Notes: generated by a model not told the origin, from the letters alone. 64,000 nt of DNA from Prevotella sp. (GCA_017449495.1 JAFTFO010000015.1:18289-82288), one strand, 5' to 3'. Counted from the first letter of the stretch, positions 53,209 to 62,106 are shown. Translations and numbers: made by a program.

Positions 53209-56200
53209 AGACATTGCCATTGATAATTGTATTCTTCTTCAGGTTTACCTCTGTGTTTCCTGTGACAGGGGCACTGTTGCCGCCACCATAGACATTATAG
53301 GCGTTATAGCCCTCCGTCTTCTGGCTAATAGCCTCAATGGTTACCTCGGTATTACCTGTGACACCCGAAGCATCGCCACCACCGAAGATACCGCCCTCCT
53401 GTTTGGTGGTTATCTCACCCTCGTCATCAAGTTCATAACCCTTGATAAGTGTGTTGCCATCGATGTTCAATTTCACAGTACCCGTGACCCTTCCAAGGTC
53501 GGATAACGGGGTAGAAGTATAGATGAGATGGGTATCGCCGCTATCGTAGAAATATTGTAGTGAAGAGCCGGTCAGTGTAAACTTACTGGCATCGTTGGTC
53601 CAGGTGTATTTCACAGTGGCGGGATACTTCACTTGGTCATCATTGAACACACCGGCATTACTATCGTAGTGAGGAGCGACTACAAAGTTCTCATTGTTCA
53701 TTACATCAATGGTAGGTGTTGTGGCTGAGAAACCAGCCCCAAACGCACTACCCTCCACTGTGCAATTGGTGAGTGTAGAAATAACATTGCCATTTACAGA
53801 CCCCAGACTACCGCCGCCATAGAAGTTCTTGCTGATAGTACAGTCGGTCAGTGTGGAGGTGACATCCTTTGTCGAGGCAAGCGACAACGACGCATAGTTG
53901 ACGTAGAAACGACCAACCCTGTTGGAACCGTCAGAATTAATGATATATTCATACTCATAACTGGTGCCAATTCCACCATATGTCGAATTATAAGCACGTT
54001 TGTAATTCCCGTCTCTCCATGTATTCCACGTATTTTCATTAGATATATTTGTATCTATATGACCATATCGATTATAGGCATTACCACCAAATCCAGCTCC
54101 GAAATAGTTTCCAAAGTAACAACCAGTAGCATTGGTGGTGACAGTCTTGCCCGTAGCCATGTCGCCGAACTTCGGACCGCCATAAAAATTGGTCACCCAA
54201 CTATTAGTAATGGTAGTGTTGATGTTACCTGTAATCGCCTTTGTTGGATTGATGCCGCCACCATAGAAAGCTTTGATGTCGGCTCCATTGATGAGCCATG
54301 TTACATCTCCATCAATAAGTTGCATACCTGCGCCTGCTACTTCGCCAAAGCGTCCACCATCAATATAGCACTCTGCATTTTCTTTATAATAGGGAGCATT
54401 TGGAGTATAAATGCCAGAGAGATAGAACTTGTTGTAGTCACCACCTGATGCAGAGATGGGAGTCTTAGGTGTTTTTAAGGATGTATTGGTATGGCATCCG
54501 TTATTGAATTCATTAAACCATACATTGCCGCCAACATGGATGTAGGGCGTGTTGCCAGCCTCCGAAGAGCCTGTCTTTTCTGTTGAGACAATCTGCTCGA
54601 TGACACCACCCATCAGAATCAGAGGAGCAGAAATAGTCTTTATATTCTTCTGGCCATATTCAAACTGGCTAAGGCGTATTAGGGCAGTATTTGTTATTTC
54701 AAACCACCCTTTAGGTTTGAAAATACCAGCCTGCCTATATGCTGAAGATCCATAAGGCTTCAAGGCCAACGCAATTGCTGGCATCGTGATGAAGTCAAAA
54801 CGGATGGGTGTAGTATTTCGGCGTCCGCTGTGGGCATAGAACAGGCAGTAGTCTGGCTCGTTGTCGAAATTCAGGTCAGCCGACATGATAGTCATCGGGT
54901 ATACATTGTTGCCTCCCGGGGCAGATTCACCAAAATCCTTATGATAGTTGCCTACTAAGACGATAGCTTTGTCATAGACGTTATTCGAACTGCTCGGAGC
55001 CAGTGCCGCCCGCGCATTGTCGAAAGTGGTGTAGACCACCTGATTGTCACCGTTGATGGGATAGGAACTGCCATTGGTGTAGTGGGCTGTAGTAGACTGT
55101 TTCTCTGCATAACCAGTACTATAGGTCACATCGAGGGCGGCATCAGCCAGATATACACAGTCAGCCCAATAGGGTTCGATGTCAATAGCGGTTACACCGT
55201 CGGGCACTTCGTAGTACGCCCCTTGTGAGAACACCCTATTGCTGCCATCAGTACCGTAAAGATCCTTGTTGGTGCATTTGCGATCAACGAAATTGTAGGC
55301 TGGCGCATCAATGCCTTCGGTGAAACTACCAGGAGTTCCGCCTGTAAAGTCAGAAATCTTCCATCCCGTCACCACCTTGTTGTGGGTATAATTGCCCGTG
55401 CCCACCTCATTATAATAAGGTAGTTGCACCTTGCGGTAGTTGAAGTCGTAGTGTTCCGTATCCTTGTCGGTGATGTTAAGTGTAAGGCTGCTCTTGCCCT
55501 CTCTCAGTGCAGCACCAATGGGATAACCTGTACCCAAACTAATATTGACCTCCAGAGTGCCAAACTTGCGCCCCTTGTTGTGGTTCACTTTCTCATCGCC
55601 AATATCAACGGCATTGGCAGCGTCATGGTTCACTACCGACGGGTAGGTACCCTGTAGCTTAAGAATGGGGTAAGGCGTGTCCGTGCCAATTTGCGATGGC
55701 TCCAGCACCCACTTGGCCATGATATTGTTTTCACCCTTGCCGTCGTCGGCATTGCCCGTAATATACCATGCAGCCAACTCACGGTTGGAGTTCAGCGTAT
55801 GGCGGAAGAACTCAAAGCGATCCAGATAGCGGTCTTCAGCACCAAGGGCACAATTATAGTGGTCAATGCTGCCGACATAAGGTCGGTTGAAACGGAAGTA
55901 ATTATAATTGTTCAATCCCCGGTTCGTGTCGTTTGCAGAGAAGTTGTTGATGCTCTTACCATTGTAAACGGGCGCCTTGTCGCCCGTGGCGGTGATGTCG
56001 CCGTAAAACATACAGTTCATTACCATCGTCATCAGGTTAGCAGAAGTTGAAGCATAATTGTTATAGCCCACAATACCACCGACGTAAGTACCTCCGGTGA
56101 TATTTGCATAACTGAAACAGTTGATGACACGTGCAGCACCATCAAGAAGTCCGACAAGCCCACCACAGTAGTCATCAGAGCTTCCAACACTGCCACTCAA

Positions 56201-58681
56201 AATACCCACATTATATATTCTGGCATTTTCTGTTGCTTCGGCACAGATGGCTCCTACCTTACCACTGGCGCTGATACTGACGTTCTGCAAATTCAGATTA
56301 CGTACAACAGATGATCCGCTCATCTTTGCAAAAAGTGGTGCAGAGAGTCCACTAATAGTATGGTTGTCTCCATCGAGCCAACCTTTAAAATCGGTAATAT
56401 CAGCAGGTACATTATCAGAACAGTCAGCCGTCAGCCTATAATTGCCCGAAGCATCAGCAATCTCCGACAATGAGGATATCTCAGTAAAACTGGATGGAGT
56501 TGTAGACAAAGGATACAAGTTGAATGCCACACTTTTATTGTTACTTAACTTCTTTTCAACTGTGAATACACGTTCAACCTTGTCTACTGTTAAGGTATAA
56601 CTTCCTACATCCACAAAGGCTTCACATTTCACGGTGCCTAAAGTATTGGATACTGGCATACTGTTGACTGAGACTGCCAGTTTACCATCTCCATTGGTGC
56701 TGTTATCAGTAGTGGTAACATAACTATTGATACCACTCACAGTCCACTTGTATTTCACTGGTAACTTGGTATAAGTTTTTGCTATTTCAAGGTCTCTGTT
56801 ATTAACAGGAGATCCAACTATGTTACGGGAATAGTACGTAGTTGCAGTGAAATTATAAGTACCTATTCCCGATGCGTCGTTAGGACCGTTGAGCGTCCAA
56901 TCGCTCTTGAGACGATTCTCGGCCTCATAAGCATATATTTTCCATTTCGAATCGCCATTACCTTTCCAAAGACTGATTACTTTTGGTGTAGTATAGACAT
57001 TCCATGCACAGCATATTCCATCATTGATAATACCGTTGTCACCTTCGCTGCGTCCCACCACAAACTGCAAGTCGTAAGGAATGATAGTCTGGCAGACTCC
57101 ATAGGTATTATGGTTCGCTGGCTGATAAAGGCGGAATTTGTATCGATTGTCGTCAATTGGCAGTGATGTACTTCCAACCTTTATGACACCATAGTTGGAG
57201 CCATGTGTAAAGTCGGAAGCATCATAATAAAGGTAGCGTCCTGTTTCTATATTTTTAAAGGACACAAAGCCTTCTGCGTCTGCTTCAACCTTCCAACTAA
57301 TCTGTTCATTGGGATCAATATCGGGATCTGTTAAGACGTCTTTCTTACTCTCAGGATTTACCGCATCATCCACACTCATGTCATTAGTATCATACGGAAA
57401 ACGGTAGTTGGCTTCCTTTGTGTAGAAAAGGAGGTAATTCTTGGCAGGGTCTGGAGTCAGTGCCGCTGGTTGTATCTTCAAAGTCACATCAACATCAACC
57501 GCAACATGATTGTTTGCGGCAATGGGGTCACATGAGGTGAGGGTGTAGTTGGCTGTTACTGACACATCGCCAGAGGTCTGCTTGCTGTAGATGACGGCAT
57601 TTGTCTCGTCAATATCCCATGATGTACCCCGACTGGTATTGGTGGTTGACTTAAACGTAAGTCTCTGGAATATACGGGAGTCCTTTTTATCAATAACTTT
57701 CTGATTGGTTTTACCGGCATCATCTTTAAGAATAGTTGCTGTGATGTTGTGGATATAATAAACACGCATAAAAGTAACCAATTGTGGGGAGCGAACAGTA
57801 TAGGAAACGTCTTTTGGTCCTTCCCACTTGTTGTTATTCTCTTCAATGGTCATCTCACAGACGGCGTATTTGTTGGAAAGGTTCTCTGGTTCATCAAGGA
57901 CAGGAGTACCTCCGCTATTTAGACCTACTATCTTAGTGGTCCCTTGCTTTTGCAGTCTGGTTTTATCGCCATCAGTTACAAGGTCCCATTTGGTGGAGGG
58001 CTTGTCAGAAAGTATAAGCGTACCATTAGCCTCACAGAGATAGTACATATCATTGGTGAGGTATCCTTCTGATGAATATACCCATATAGAGTAGCCGTTT
58101 CCATCATAAACGTTTTCATAACGGAAAGTTCCGTCATTTGCCACTGCCGCATGACGCTGTTTCATATATCCTTTGCCGTTAGCATGGAGGGCATAATAAG
58201 TGTAGGTAACAGCATCTCCTGGCCCTTTTGCGCCTTCACCTCTCTTCTGTACCTGAAAGTTAGCGCTCTTCACCCAGAAGGCAAGTTTTGGGTCGATGGC
58301 AGCGGTATATGTACGCTTTGAGGATATGTCCTTGAAGTCATCACTTACAAGGTCGAGTTTGTCAGAGGCTGTGACGGCGCGGGTGGAGCTGATGTCGGCG
58401 GGGGCGACGGCATAGACCTCGAGGCCGTCCTTCGCCAGGGTATAGCCGTCGGAGGGAGTCACAGAGATGGTCACCTTACACGTGCCGTCCTGATCTTCTT
58501 GAGCAATCAGAATCGTGCCGCCCGTCAGCCCTTCTTTCTGGCTGATGGTGATCGTGCCGTCTGTGCTGGGATTCAGTTCCAAGCCCTTCTCTCCGTATAA
58601 CACCTTTACGTCTGCCCATGCCCCGATGCTGACCATCATCAGCAGGGCGATGGAAAGAAATCTCATCAATGTCTTATTCAT
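53150..58681 (-). CDS. Large surface protein with GLUG-like and YGGG repeats
   Basis: ATG 58681 (MNKTLMRFLSIALLMMVSIGAWA) gives a clear signal peptide; the in-frame ATG at 58708 lies next to the previous gene's stop. The 1,843-residue product has an N-terminal domain typical of Prevotella surface proteins (DVKVLYGEKGLEL...SDGYTLAKDGLEVYAV). A RICIN-like stretch (about 170-290) and GLUG-type repeats follow (about 770-880, e.g. GGLVGLLDGAARVINCFSYANITGG, VGGIVGYNN). The C-terminal region of about 300 residues has YGGG units and ends VYGGGNEGAVSGSTTVNIEE. It could be the first part of the same ancestral protein family as the giant downstream. Confidence 0.85.
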   Translation of the reverse strand: MNKTLMRFLSIALLMMVSIGAWADVKVLYGEKGLELNPSTDGTITISQKEGLTGGTILIAQEDQDGTCKVTISVTPSDGYTLAKDGLEVYAVAPADISSTRAVTASDKLDLVSDDFKDISSKRTYTAAIDPKLAFWVKSANFQVQKRGEGAKGPGDAVTYTYYALHANGKGYMKQRHAAVANDGTFRYENVYDGNGYSIWVYSSEGYLTNDMYYLCEANGTLILSDKPSTKWDLVTDGDKTRLQKQGTTKIVGLNSGGTPVLDEPENLSNKYAVCEMTIEENNNKWEGPKDVSYTVRSPQLVTFMRVYYIHNITATILKDDAGKTNQKVIDKKDSRIFQRLTFKSTTNTSRGTSWDIDETNAVIYSKQTSGDVSVTANYTLTSCDPIAANNHVAVDVDVTLKIQPAALTPDPAKNYLLFYTKEANYRFPYDTNDMSVDDAVNPESKKDVLTDPDIDPNEQISWKVEADAEGFVSFKNIETGRYLYYDASDFTHGSNYGVIKVGSTSLPIDDNRYKFRLYQPANHNTYGVCQTIIPYDLQFVVGRSEGDNGIINDGICCAWNVYTTPKVISLWKGNGDSKWKIYAYEAENRLKSDWTLNGPNDASGIGTYNFTATTYYSRNIVGSPVNNRDLEIAKTYTKLPVKYKWTVSGINSYVTTTDNSTNGDGKLAVSVNSMPVSNTLGTVKCEAFVDVGSYTLTVDKVERVFTVEKKLSNNKSVAFNLYPLSTTPSSFTEISSLSEIADASGNYRLTADCSDNVPADITDFKGWLDGDNHTISGLSAPLFAKMSGSSVVRNLNLQNVSISASGKVGAICAEATENARIYNVGILSGSVGSSDDYCGGLVGLLDGAARVINCFSYANITGGTYVGGIVGYNNYASTSANLMTMVMNCMFYGDITATGDKAPVYNGKSINNFSANDTNRGLNNYNYFRFNRPYVGSIDHYNCALGAEDRYLDRFEFFRHTLNSNRELAAWYITGNADDGKGENNIMAKWVLEPSQIGTDTPYPILKLQGTYPSVVNHDAANAVDIGDEKVNHNKGRKFGTLEVNISLGTGYPIGAALREGKSSLTLNITDKDTEHYDFNYRKVQLPYYNEVGTGNYTHNKVVTGWKISDFTGGTPGSFTEGIDAPAYNFVDRKCTNKDLYGTDGSNRVFSQGAYYEVPDGVTAIDIEPYWADCVYLADAALDVTYSTGYAEKQSTTAHYTNGSSYPINGDNQVVYTTFDNARAALAPSSSNNVYDKAIVLVGNYHKDFGESAPGGNNVYPMTIMSADLNFDNEPDYCLFYAHSGRRNTTPIRFDFITMPAIALALKPYGSSAYRQAGIFKPKGWFEITNTALIRLSQFEYGQKNIKTISAPLILMGGVIEQIVSTEKTGSSEAGNTPYIHVGGNVWFNEFNNGCHTNTSLKTPKTPISASGGDYNKFYLSGIYTPNAPYYKENAECYIDGGRFGEVAGAGMQLIDGDVTWLINGADIKAFYGGGINPTKAITGNINTTITNSWVTNFYGGPKFGDMATGKTVTTNATGCYFGNYFGAGFGGNAYNRYGHIDTNISNENTWNTWRDGNYKRAYNSTYGGIGTSYEYEYIINSDGSNRVGRFYVNYASLSLASTKDVTSTLTDCTISKNFYGGGSLGSVNGNVISTLTNCTVEGSAFGAGFSATTPTIDVMNNENFVVAPHYDSNAGVFNDDQVKYPATVKYTWTNDASKFTLTGSSLQYFYDSGDTHLIYTSTPLSDLGRVTGTVKLNIDGNTLIKGYELDDEGEITTKQEGGIFGGGDASGVTGNTEVTIEAISQKTEGYNAYNVYGGGNSAPVTGNTEVNLKKNTIINGNVYGGGNEGAVSGSTTVNIEE

Positions 58682-58714
58682 ATCTCGTGTCATAACTTTC
58701 ATTTCCACTTTTCA

Positions 58715-58752
58715 CTATTTATTATTCACCGTCGTGCTGCCACTGATTCGGT
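58715..58752. repeat. Tail repeat B (RhuM gene 3' end, diverged)
   Basis: The coding sense ATCAGTGGCAGCACGACGGT is followed by GAATAATAAATAG, a diverged end compared with the other tails. Confidence 0.75.
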
Positions 58753-59668
58753 TTATGAGTTCCGTTGCCGTTATGTCGTGCATTAGGGTGAAGGCGAACC
58801 ACTTCCTCCCCAAATCCTTCAGCGAGGCCCCGATGTGATACACCTCCTCGTCTATCAACAAGAAACGGTCGTGAGCACGATTGAAGTGCTCTATAGCAAT
58901 GGGCGCATACTGCTCATTATGGCGTTCGATGTCCAACTGCAGCTGCTGGCTGACATGCTGCGTGTATATCGTAGCACTTACACCTTCGACTCGTTTATCA
59001 AGCATAGCCAGCACCGAGTCATCCACATAATTATCTATTAATACGACGCGACTCTTTGCCTTACGAACCAGGTCGTTCACAAAGCGGTAGGCATCGAATA
59101 TCTGGCCGTCGTAGAAAATTCCCTCTACAGGAGGCTGATTCGTCCGCACGAAGAAGTCTATCTTCTCCTGATGGTCAGCCAGAGCTGACTCTATCTTTTG
59201 AAGCCTATTTTGCTGAGTTTCCAGCTTTGTGTCAATTCGCTGCTCTAAGAACATCAGTTGTCGATTAAAAGCATAGCCATGAAGAAGATGCTCCCTTATA
59301 ACGCCTGTAGCCCACTGACGGAATTTAGTACCACGCAATGACTTGACACGGTATCCTACAGAGATAATGACATCAAGATTATAATATGCAACTTCATGGG
59401 TCTGCTTTTTCCCGTCTATGGCACCATGTTGGGTGGTAGTTCGATTTTTTCGAACAACCACTTTCTCGTCCAATTCTCCTTCTTTGAAGATATTAGAAAT
59501 ATGGAAACTAATTGTGGACTTTGCCTTTTGGAAAAGAGCCACAATCTGCTGCTGCGTCAGCCACACGGTATCATCCTCCAGCCTGACCTCGATTCTTACA
59601 GTCTCATCAGGCTGGTAGAGAATGATCTCTCCCTGCTGCACTGTCTGTGGATGTATCTCGTTCGCCAT
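58715..59668 (-). CDS. RhuM family protein with a GSTTVN tail
   Basis: The 317-residue protein has the RhuM-type DNA-binding region (DDTVWLTQQQIVALFQKAKSTISFHISNIFKEGEL and YYNLDVIISVGYRVKSLRGTKFRQWA). A C-terminal phospholipase-D-like domain seen in some relatives follows (VVLIDNYVDDSVLAML...HNEQYAPIAIEHFNRAHDRFLLIDEEVYHIGASLKDLGRKWFAF). It ends LINRISGSTTVNNK, again adding the repeat-derived tail. The role is unknown. Its stop is 34 bp before the next gene's start. Confidence 0.85.
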   Translation of the reverse strand: MANEIHPQTVQQGEIILYQPDETVRIEVRLEDDTVWLTQQQIVALFQKAKSTISFHISNIFKEGELDEKVVVRKNRTTTQHGAIDGKKQTHEVAYYNLDVIISVGYRVKSLRGTKFRQWATGVIREHLLHGYAFNRQLMFLEQRIDTKLETQQNRLQKIESALADHQEKIDFFVRTNQPPVEGIFYDGQIFDAYRFVNDLVRKAKSRVVLIDNYVDDSVLAMLDKRVEGVSATIYTQHVSQQLQLDIERHNEQYAPIAIEHFNRAHDRFLLIDEEVYHIGASLKDLGRKWFAFTLMHDITATELINRISGSTTVNNK

Positions 59669-59738
59669 ATACTTCTTATCTTACCTCTTCCGTCTTACAT
59701 CTTACATTTTACATCAATTCTCAATGTTCACCTTTGGA

Positions 59739-59972
59739 TCACAAAGTGTCTGTGACAATTTCATCGTTAAACATCTGATATAAAGCCACAGGTCCCAAAT
59801 GCCACATTTTTGTTTGCTCACATTCAAGGTTCTTGTATGTCATGGAGTTATAGAACTTCCTCAATCCGTCAAGCAAGTCGACAGCATTCTCATCCACGTA
59901 TTTACCTACAACAGCGGACACCTTTCCTGGTAGCAGCAGAAACACATTCTTATCAGTAATCTCTGGTATCAT
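59739..59972 (-). CDS. Small protein of unknown function next to a DUF3791-like gene
   Basis: The 77-residue protein (MIPEITDKNVFLLLPGKVSAVVGKYV...) is mostly helical with a conserved-looking ECEQTKMWHLGPVALYQMFNDEIV end. I do not recognise a family with confidence. It follows the DUF3791-like gene by 22 bp, an arrangement often seen in small toxin-antitoxin-like groups of Bacteroidales, but that is inference. Just after its stop, in another frame, a degenerate copy of the tail (KVNIEN stop) is visible at 59718-59740. Confidence 0.55.
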   Translation of the reverse strand: MIPEITDKNVFLLLPGKVSAVVGKYVDENAVDLLDGLRKFYNSMTYKNLECEQTKMWHLGPVALYQMFNDEIVTDTL

Positions 59973-59994
59973 ATCGTCACCTCCTTGCTTTCTA

Positions 59995-60210
59995 TCATTG
60001 TCCTCTTTTCTTTATATATTCATCAATATCCTGCATCAGCCATGAGGCGCCTTGTGTATGAAGCACGTCATAGTGCTTCGCTAAGTACTCTGTCACTCCA
60101 TTCTTGTCGAACAGTTCTAACGCCTCACTGCCCGACAGTCCTTTCTCCATCTTGTATTGCTCCAAGCAGAAAGAGACAAAGTACAACATATCAAATTCTT
60201 CTTTTCCCAT
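59995..60210 (-). CDS. DUF3791-like small protein
   Basis: Starting at ATG 60210 the product is 71 residues (MGKEEFDMLYFVSFCLEQYK...). It has the DUF3791 pattern of an N-terminal helix, SGSEALELFDKNGVTEYL and a final YDVLHTQGASWLMQDIDEYIKKRG. A longer frame from a TTG at 60243 would overlap the upstream gene's tail and is unlikely. DUF3791 genes commonly sit beside small ADP-ribosyltransferase-like or other partners; the adjacent 77-residue gene may be that partner. Confidence 0.65.
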   Translation of the reverse strand: MGKEEFDMLYFVSFCLEQYKMEKGLSGSEALELFDKNGVTEYLAKHYDVLHTQGASWLMQDIDEYIKKRGQ

Positions 60211-60232
60211 ATCCAAGTTTACATTTCTTCCA

Positions 60233-60268
60233 TCACTGCTCAATATTCACCGTCGTGCTGCCACTGAC
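60233..60268. repeat. Tail repeat A (AAA/PD-(D/E)XK gene 3' end)
   Basis: The coding sense GTCAGTGGCAGCACGACGGT is followed by GAATATTGAGCAGTGA; similarity to the other tails fades after the stop. Confidence 0.85.
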
Positions 60269-61156
60269 CTCTATCCGGCACGTATGCTGCTTGGTCTGGC
60301 GGTCGTAGTTGATGCCCACGAGCAACAGGCGGTCTGTGTATTCCTGCAATTTGGCGGGATAGTCCTTACGCAGGATCTGTGAGATGGCCGTATCGGCATC
60401 CTTGTTCACCTTCAACTCCAGAACGATAGCCGGTGAATCGACGTTTTTGCGAGGAATGAGCACCATGTCGGCAAATCCCTTTCCTGTTGCCAGTTCTCGG
60501 TGCATCACATAATCATTCTTGGCATAGTAGTAGGCGATGGAAAGCACACAGGCCAGCGAGTTCTCTGCTGAAGCAGAGCGACCATAGGTCGAGCGCTCAT
60601 TGTTATAGCTCAGGATACTGGTGTTCTCGTCATGAGCTGCTTCGATGCCACGGGCCACAGCCTCCTCGTCGCCATCGAGTGTTGCCTGAAGCAACTGCTC
60701 CGAAGCGTTGAGAGCCTTCACAACCTCCGTCCAGTTATTATCCTCAACGGCATTCACCATCTCGCCCGCCACCTCCTTATTGGGAATGTAACACTCGCTC
60801 TTCTGCCAACTATAGCTAAGATAGCCCAGGTGGATGAGTACCGTCAGCGCATCGTCCTTGCTGCGTATGATGGACATGTCGTTCTGGAACTTGGTTGGGT
60901 TCACCTTGCAGCGTCCTCCCGCCAGCATATAGATAATGTCATCCTTCAAACCATCGAAGTTCATATTGATATAACCAGCCACGGCATCAAAGGCACCCGT
61001 AGCGGCCCAGAAACTGCGACAACGAGTCACGCAGCCGAACCGCCGCTCCGTGAAAAGCGTACCGTTCACCACTGCAATCAGTCCCGACTTATCCACGTAC
61101 TCCCCATTTCGGGCAGACTGGAACCCGACATTACCTATATTGATATATGTTCCCAT
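60233..61156 (-). CDS. AAA-ATPase-like/PD-(D/E)XK protein, internally shortened, with a GSTTVNIEQ tail
   Basis: The 307-residue frame starts MGTYINIGNVGFQSARNGEYVDKSGLIAVVN...CVTRCRSF, the family N-terminus where the P-loop (FGKS) normally follows. It then jumps to WAATGAFDAVAGYINMNFDGL, about 250 residues further in relatives, so the ATPase core is lost. The C-terminal nuclease-like part is kept (GKGFADMVLIPRKN, AIVLELKVNKDADTAISQI, LLLVGINYDRQTKQHTCRIE). Relatives end soon after CRIE; here it continues VSGSTTVNIEQ. It is first in the minus-strand array. Confidence 0.8.
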   Translation of the reverse strand: MGTYINIGNVGFQSARNGEYVDKSGLIAVVNGTLFTERRFGCVTRCRSFWAATGAFDAVAGYINMNFDGLKDDIIYMLAGGRCKVNPTKFQNDMSIIRSKDDALTVLIHLGYLSYSWQKSECYIPNKEVAGEMVNAVEDNNWTEVVKALNASEQLLQATLDGDEEAVARGIEAAHDENTSILSYNNERSTYGRSASAENSLACVLSIAYYYAKNDYVMHRELATGKGFADMVLIPRKNVDSPAIVLELKVNKDADTAISQILRKDYPAKLQEYTDRLLLVGINYDRQTKQHTCRIEVSGSTTVNIEQ

Positions 61157-61190
61157 AACCGTTTTTCGCGTTCATCTTATATAATATAAT

Positions 61191-61199
61191 GCAAAAGTA
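61191..61199 (-). promoter_or_regulatory. -7 element upstream of the minus-strand array
   Basis: The minus strand reads TACTTTTGC 35 bp before the ATG at 61156. No comparable element was found in the short gaps (6-70 bp) between the following array genes, so a very long transcript is possible. Confidence 0.5.
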
Positions 61200-61274
61200 A
61201 ACAAAATATCAGAGACAGACAAGCTTTTAGATTAAAAATTTCTTAAATATAGGGTTTTGACGATATATTTTCAG

Positions 61275-61282
61275 TACCTTTG
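61275..61282 (+). promoter_or_regulatory. -7 element of the HU-like gene
   Basis: TATATTTTCAGTACCTTTGC ends 29 bp before the ATG at 61312. The same TATATTTT-AGTACCTTTGC pattern precedes the VirE-like gene. Confidence 0.55.
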
Positions 61283-61311
61283 CGGAAAATTCTTTAAAAA
61301 TCATACTAATT

Positions 61312-61932
61312 ATGCCAAGGAAGAGAAGCGGATTTCCGTATGAGGTCCACCCGACGCCAGCAAAAGGGAAGGACGGCCGGAACATCGTCTACGCCAAGCC
61401 CGCCAGAGGGTACAAGCTCGACATCAAGGCCCTCGACAAGTACTGCAGTGAGAACTACCAGACCAGGGACGGTGAACTGGAGTTCGTGTTCAACCAGTTT
61501 CTGAAGGGTGCTGCCGAACTGATGGCGAGGGGCTACCGCATCGAGACGCCCATCGGCTCGTTCGTGCCGAAGTTAGGACTGCGGCGGGAGATTACGAATG
61601 CCGACGAGGTGGAGAACAGCGACGTGATGCTGACGGGTGTGGACTACAACCCGGGCAAAATCTGGAACAAGGCCATCGAGGGCTGGCTCTTCGACGGTTT
61701 CCTGCGGGTAGACAACCCCAACGTACTGGAACTGCTGAAGAACACGGAACATCTGGAGCAGGCCCTGAGGGAGTGCCTGAAACAGGGCTACGTCACCGCC
61801 AAGTCGTTTGCATATCACGCCAGCCTGACCTCCTACTCGGCCCGCAAGCAGCTGGAGGCCTGGACCAAGGGGGAGAACCCGAGGCTGATGAAGTCGAAAA
61901 TGGGGCAGTTGGACATTTATACGGAAGTGTGA
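61312..61932 (+). CDS. HU-like DNA-binding protein
   Basis: The 206-residue protein begins with basic MPRKRSGFPYEVHPTPAKGKDGRN and continues with an HU/IHF-like domain. The helical part is DIKALDKYCSENYQTRDGELEFVFNQFLKGAAELM, and the beta-arm part is GYRIETPIGSFVPKLGLRREI. A C-terminal region of about 100 residues carries a helix-turn-helix-like SFAYHASLTSYSARKQLEAW. HU-type proteins of this kind often precede VirE/primase-like genes in Bacteroidales, as here. Its stop overlaps the first unit of a 10-bp minisatellite. Confidence 0.8.
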   Translation: MPRKRSGFPYEVHPTPAKGKDGRNIVYAKPARGYKLDIKALDKYCSENYQTRDGELEFVFNQFLKGAAELMARGYRIETPIGSFVPKLGLRREITNADEVENSDVMLTGVDYNPGKIWNKAIEGWLFDGFLRVDNPNVLELLKNTEHLEQALRECLKQGYVTAKSFAYHASLTSYSARKQLEAWTKGENPRLMKSKMGQLDIYTEV

Positions 61933-62009
61933 AGATAGAGGAAGATAGAGGAAGATAGAGGAAGATAGAGGAAGATAGAGGAAGATAGAGGAAGATAGAA
62001 GAAGATAAG
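61931..62009. repeat. Minisatellite of 10-bp GAAGATAGAG units
   Basis: About seven perfect or near-perfect GAAGATAGAG units in tandem begin at the stop codon of the HU-like gene. Related units recur at 62324-62362, and the complement fills 62406-62550. There are no spacers, so this is not a CRISPR array. Confidence 0.9.
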
Positions 62010-62071
62010 ATATTTAAAATCGCGCCCTTCGCGCCCCTTTGATGGTTAAACAATTGATTTTCAGCAGAGTA

Positions 62072-62106
62072 ATAGGGGCGCGATGGGTTGATTATCGCGC
62101 CCCTAT
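62072..62106. promoter_or_regulatory. GGGGCGCG hairpin and CGCGCCCC motif cluster
   Basis: ATAGGGGCGCGAT (62072-62084) and its exact complement ATCGCGCCCCTAT (62094-62106) flank 9 bases. Further CGCGCCCC copies lie at about 62022-62038 and 62107-62126. The GC content contrasts sharply with the flanks. It could be a terminator for the HU-like gene or a protein-binding site. Confidence 0.5.

Noticed and set aside
38791-61156. Diversity-generating retroelement acting on the giant proteins
   Set aside because: No reverse transcriptase, template repeat or adenine-biased variable repeat was seen.
61931-62009. Possible CRISPR array
   Set aside because: The 10-bp units are directly adjacent without spacers, and no cas-like gene is present.
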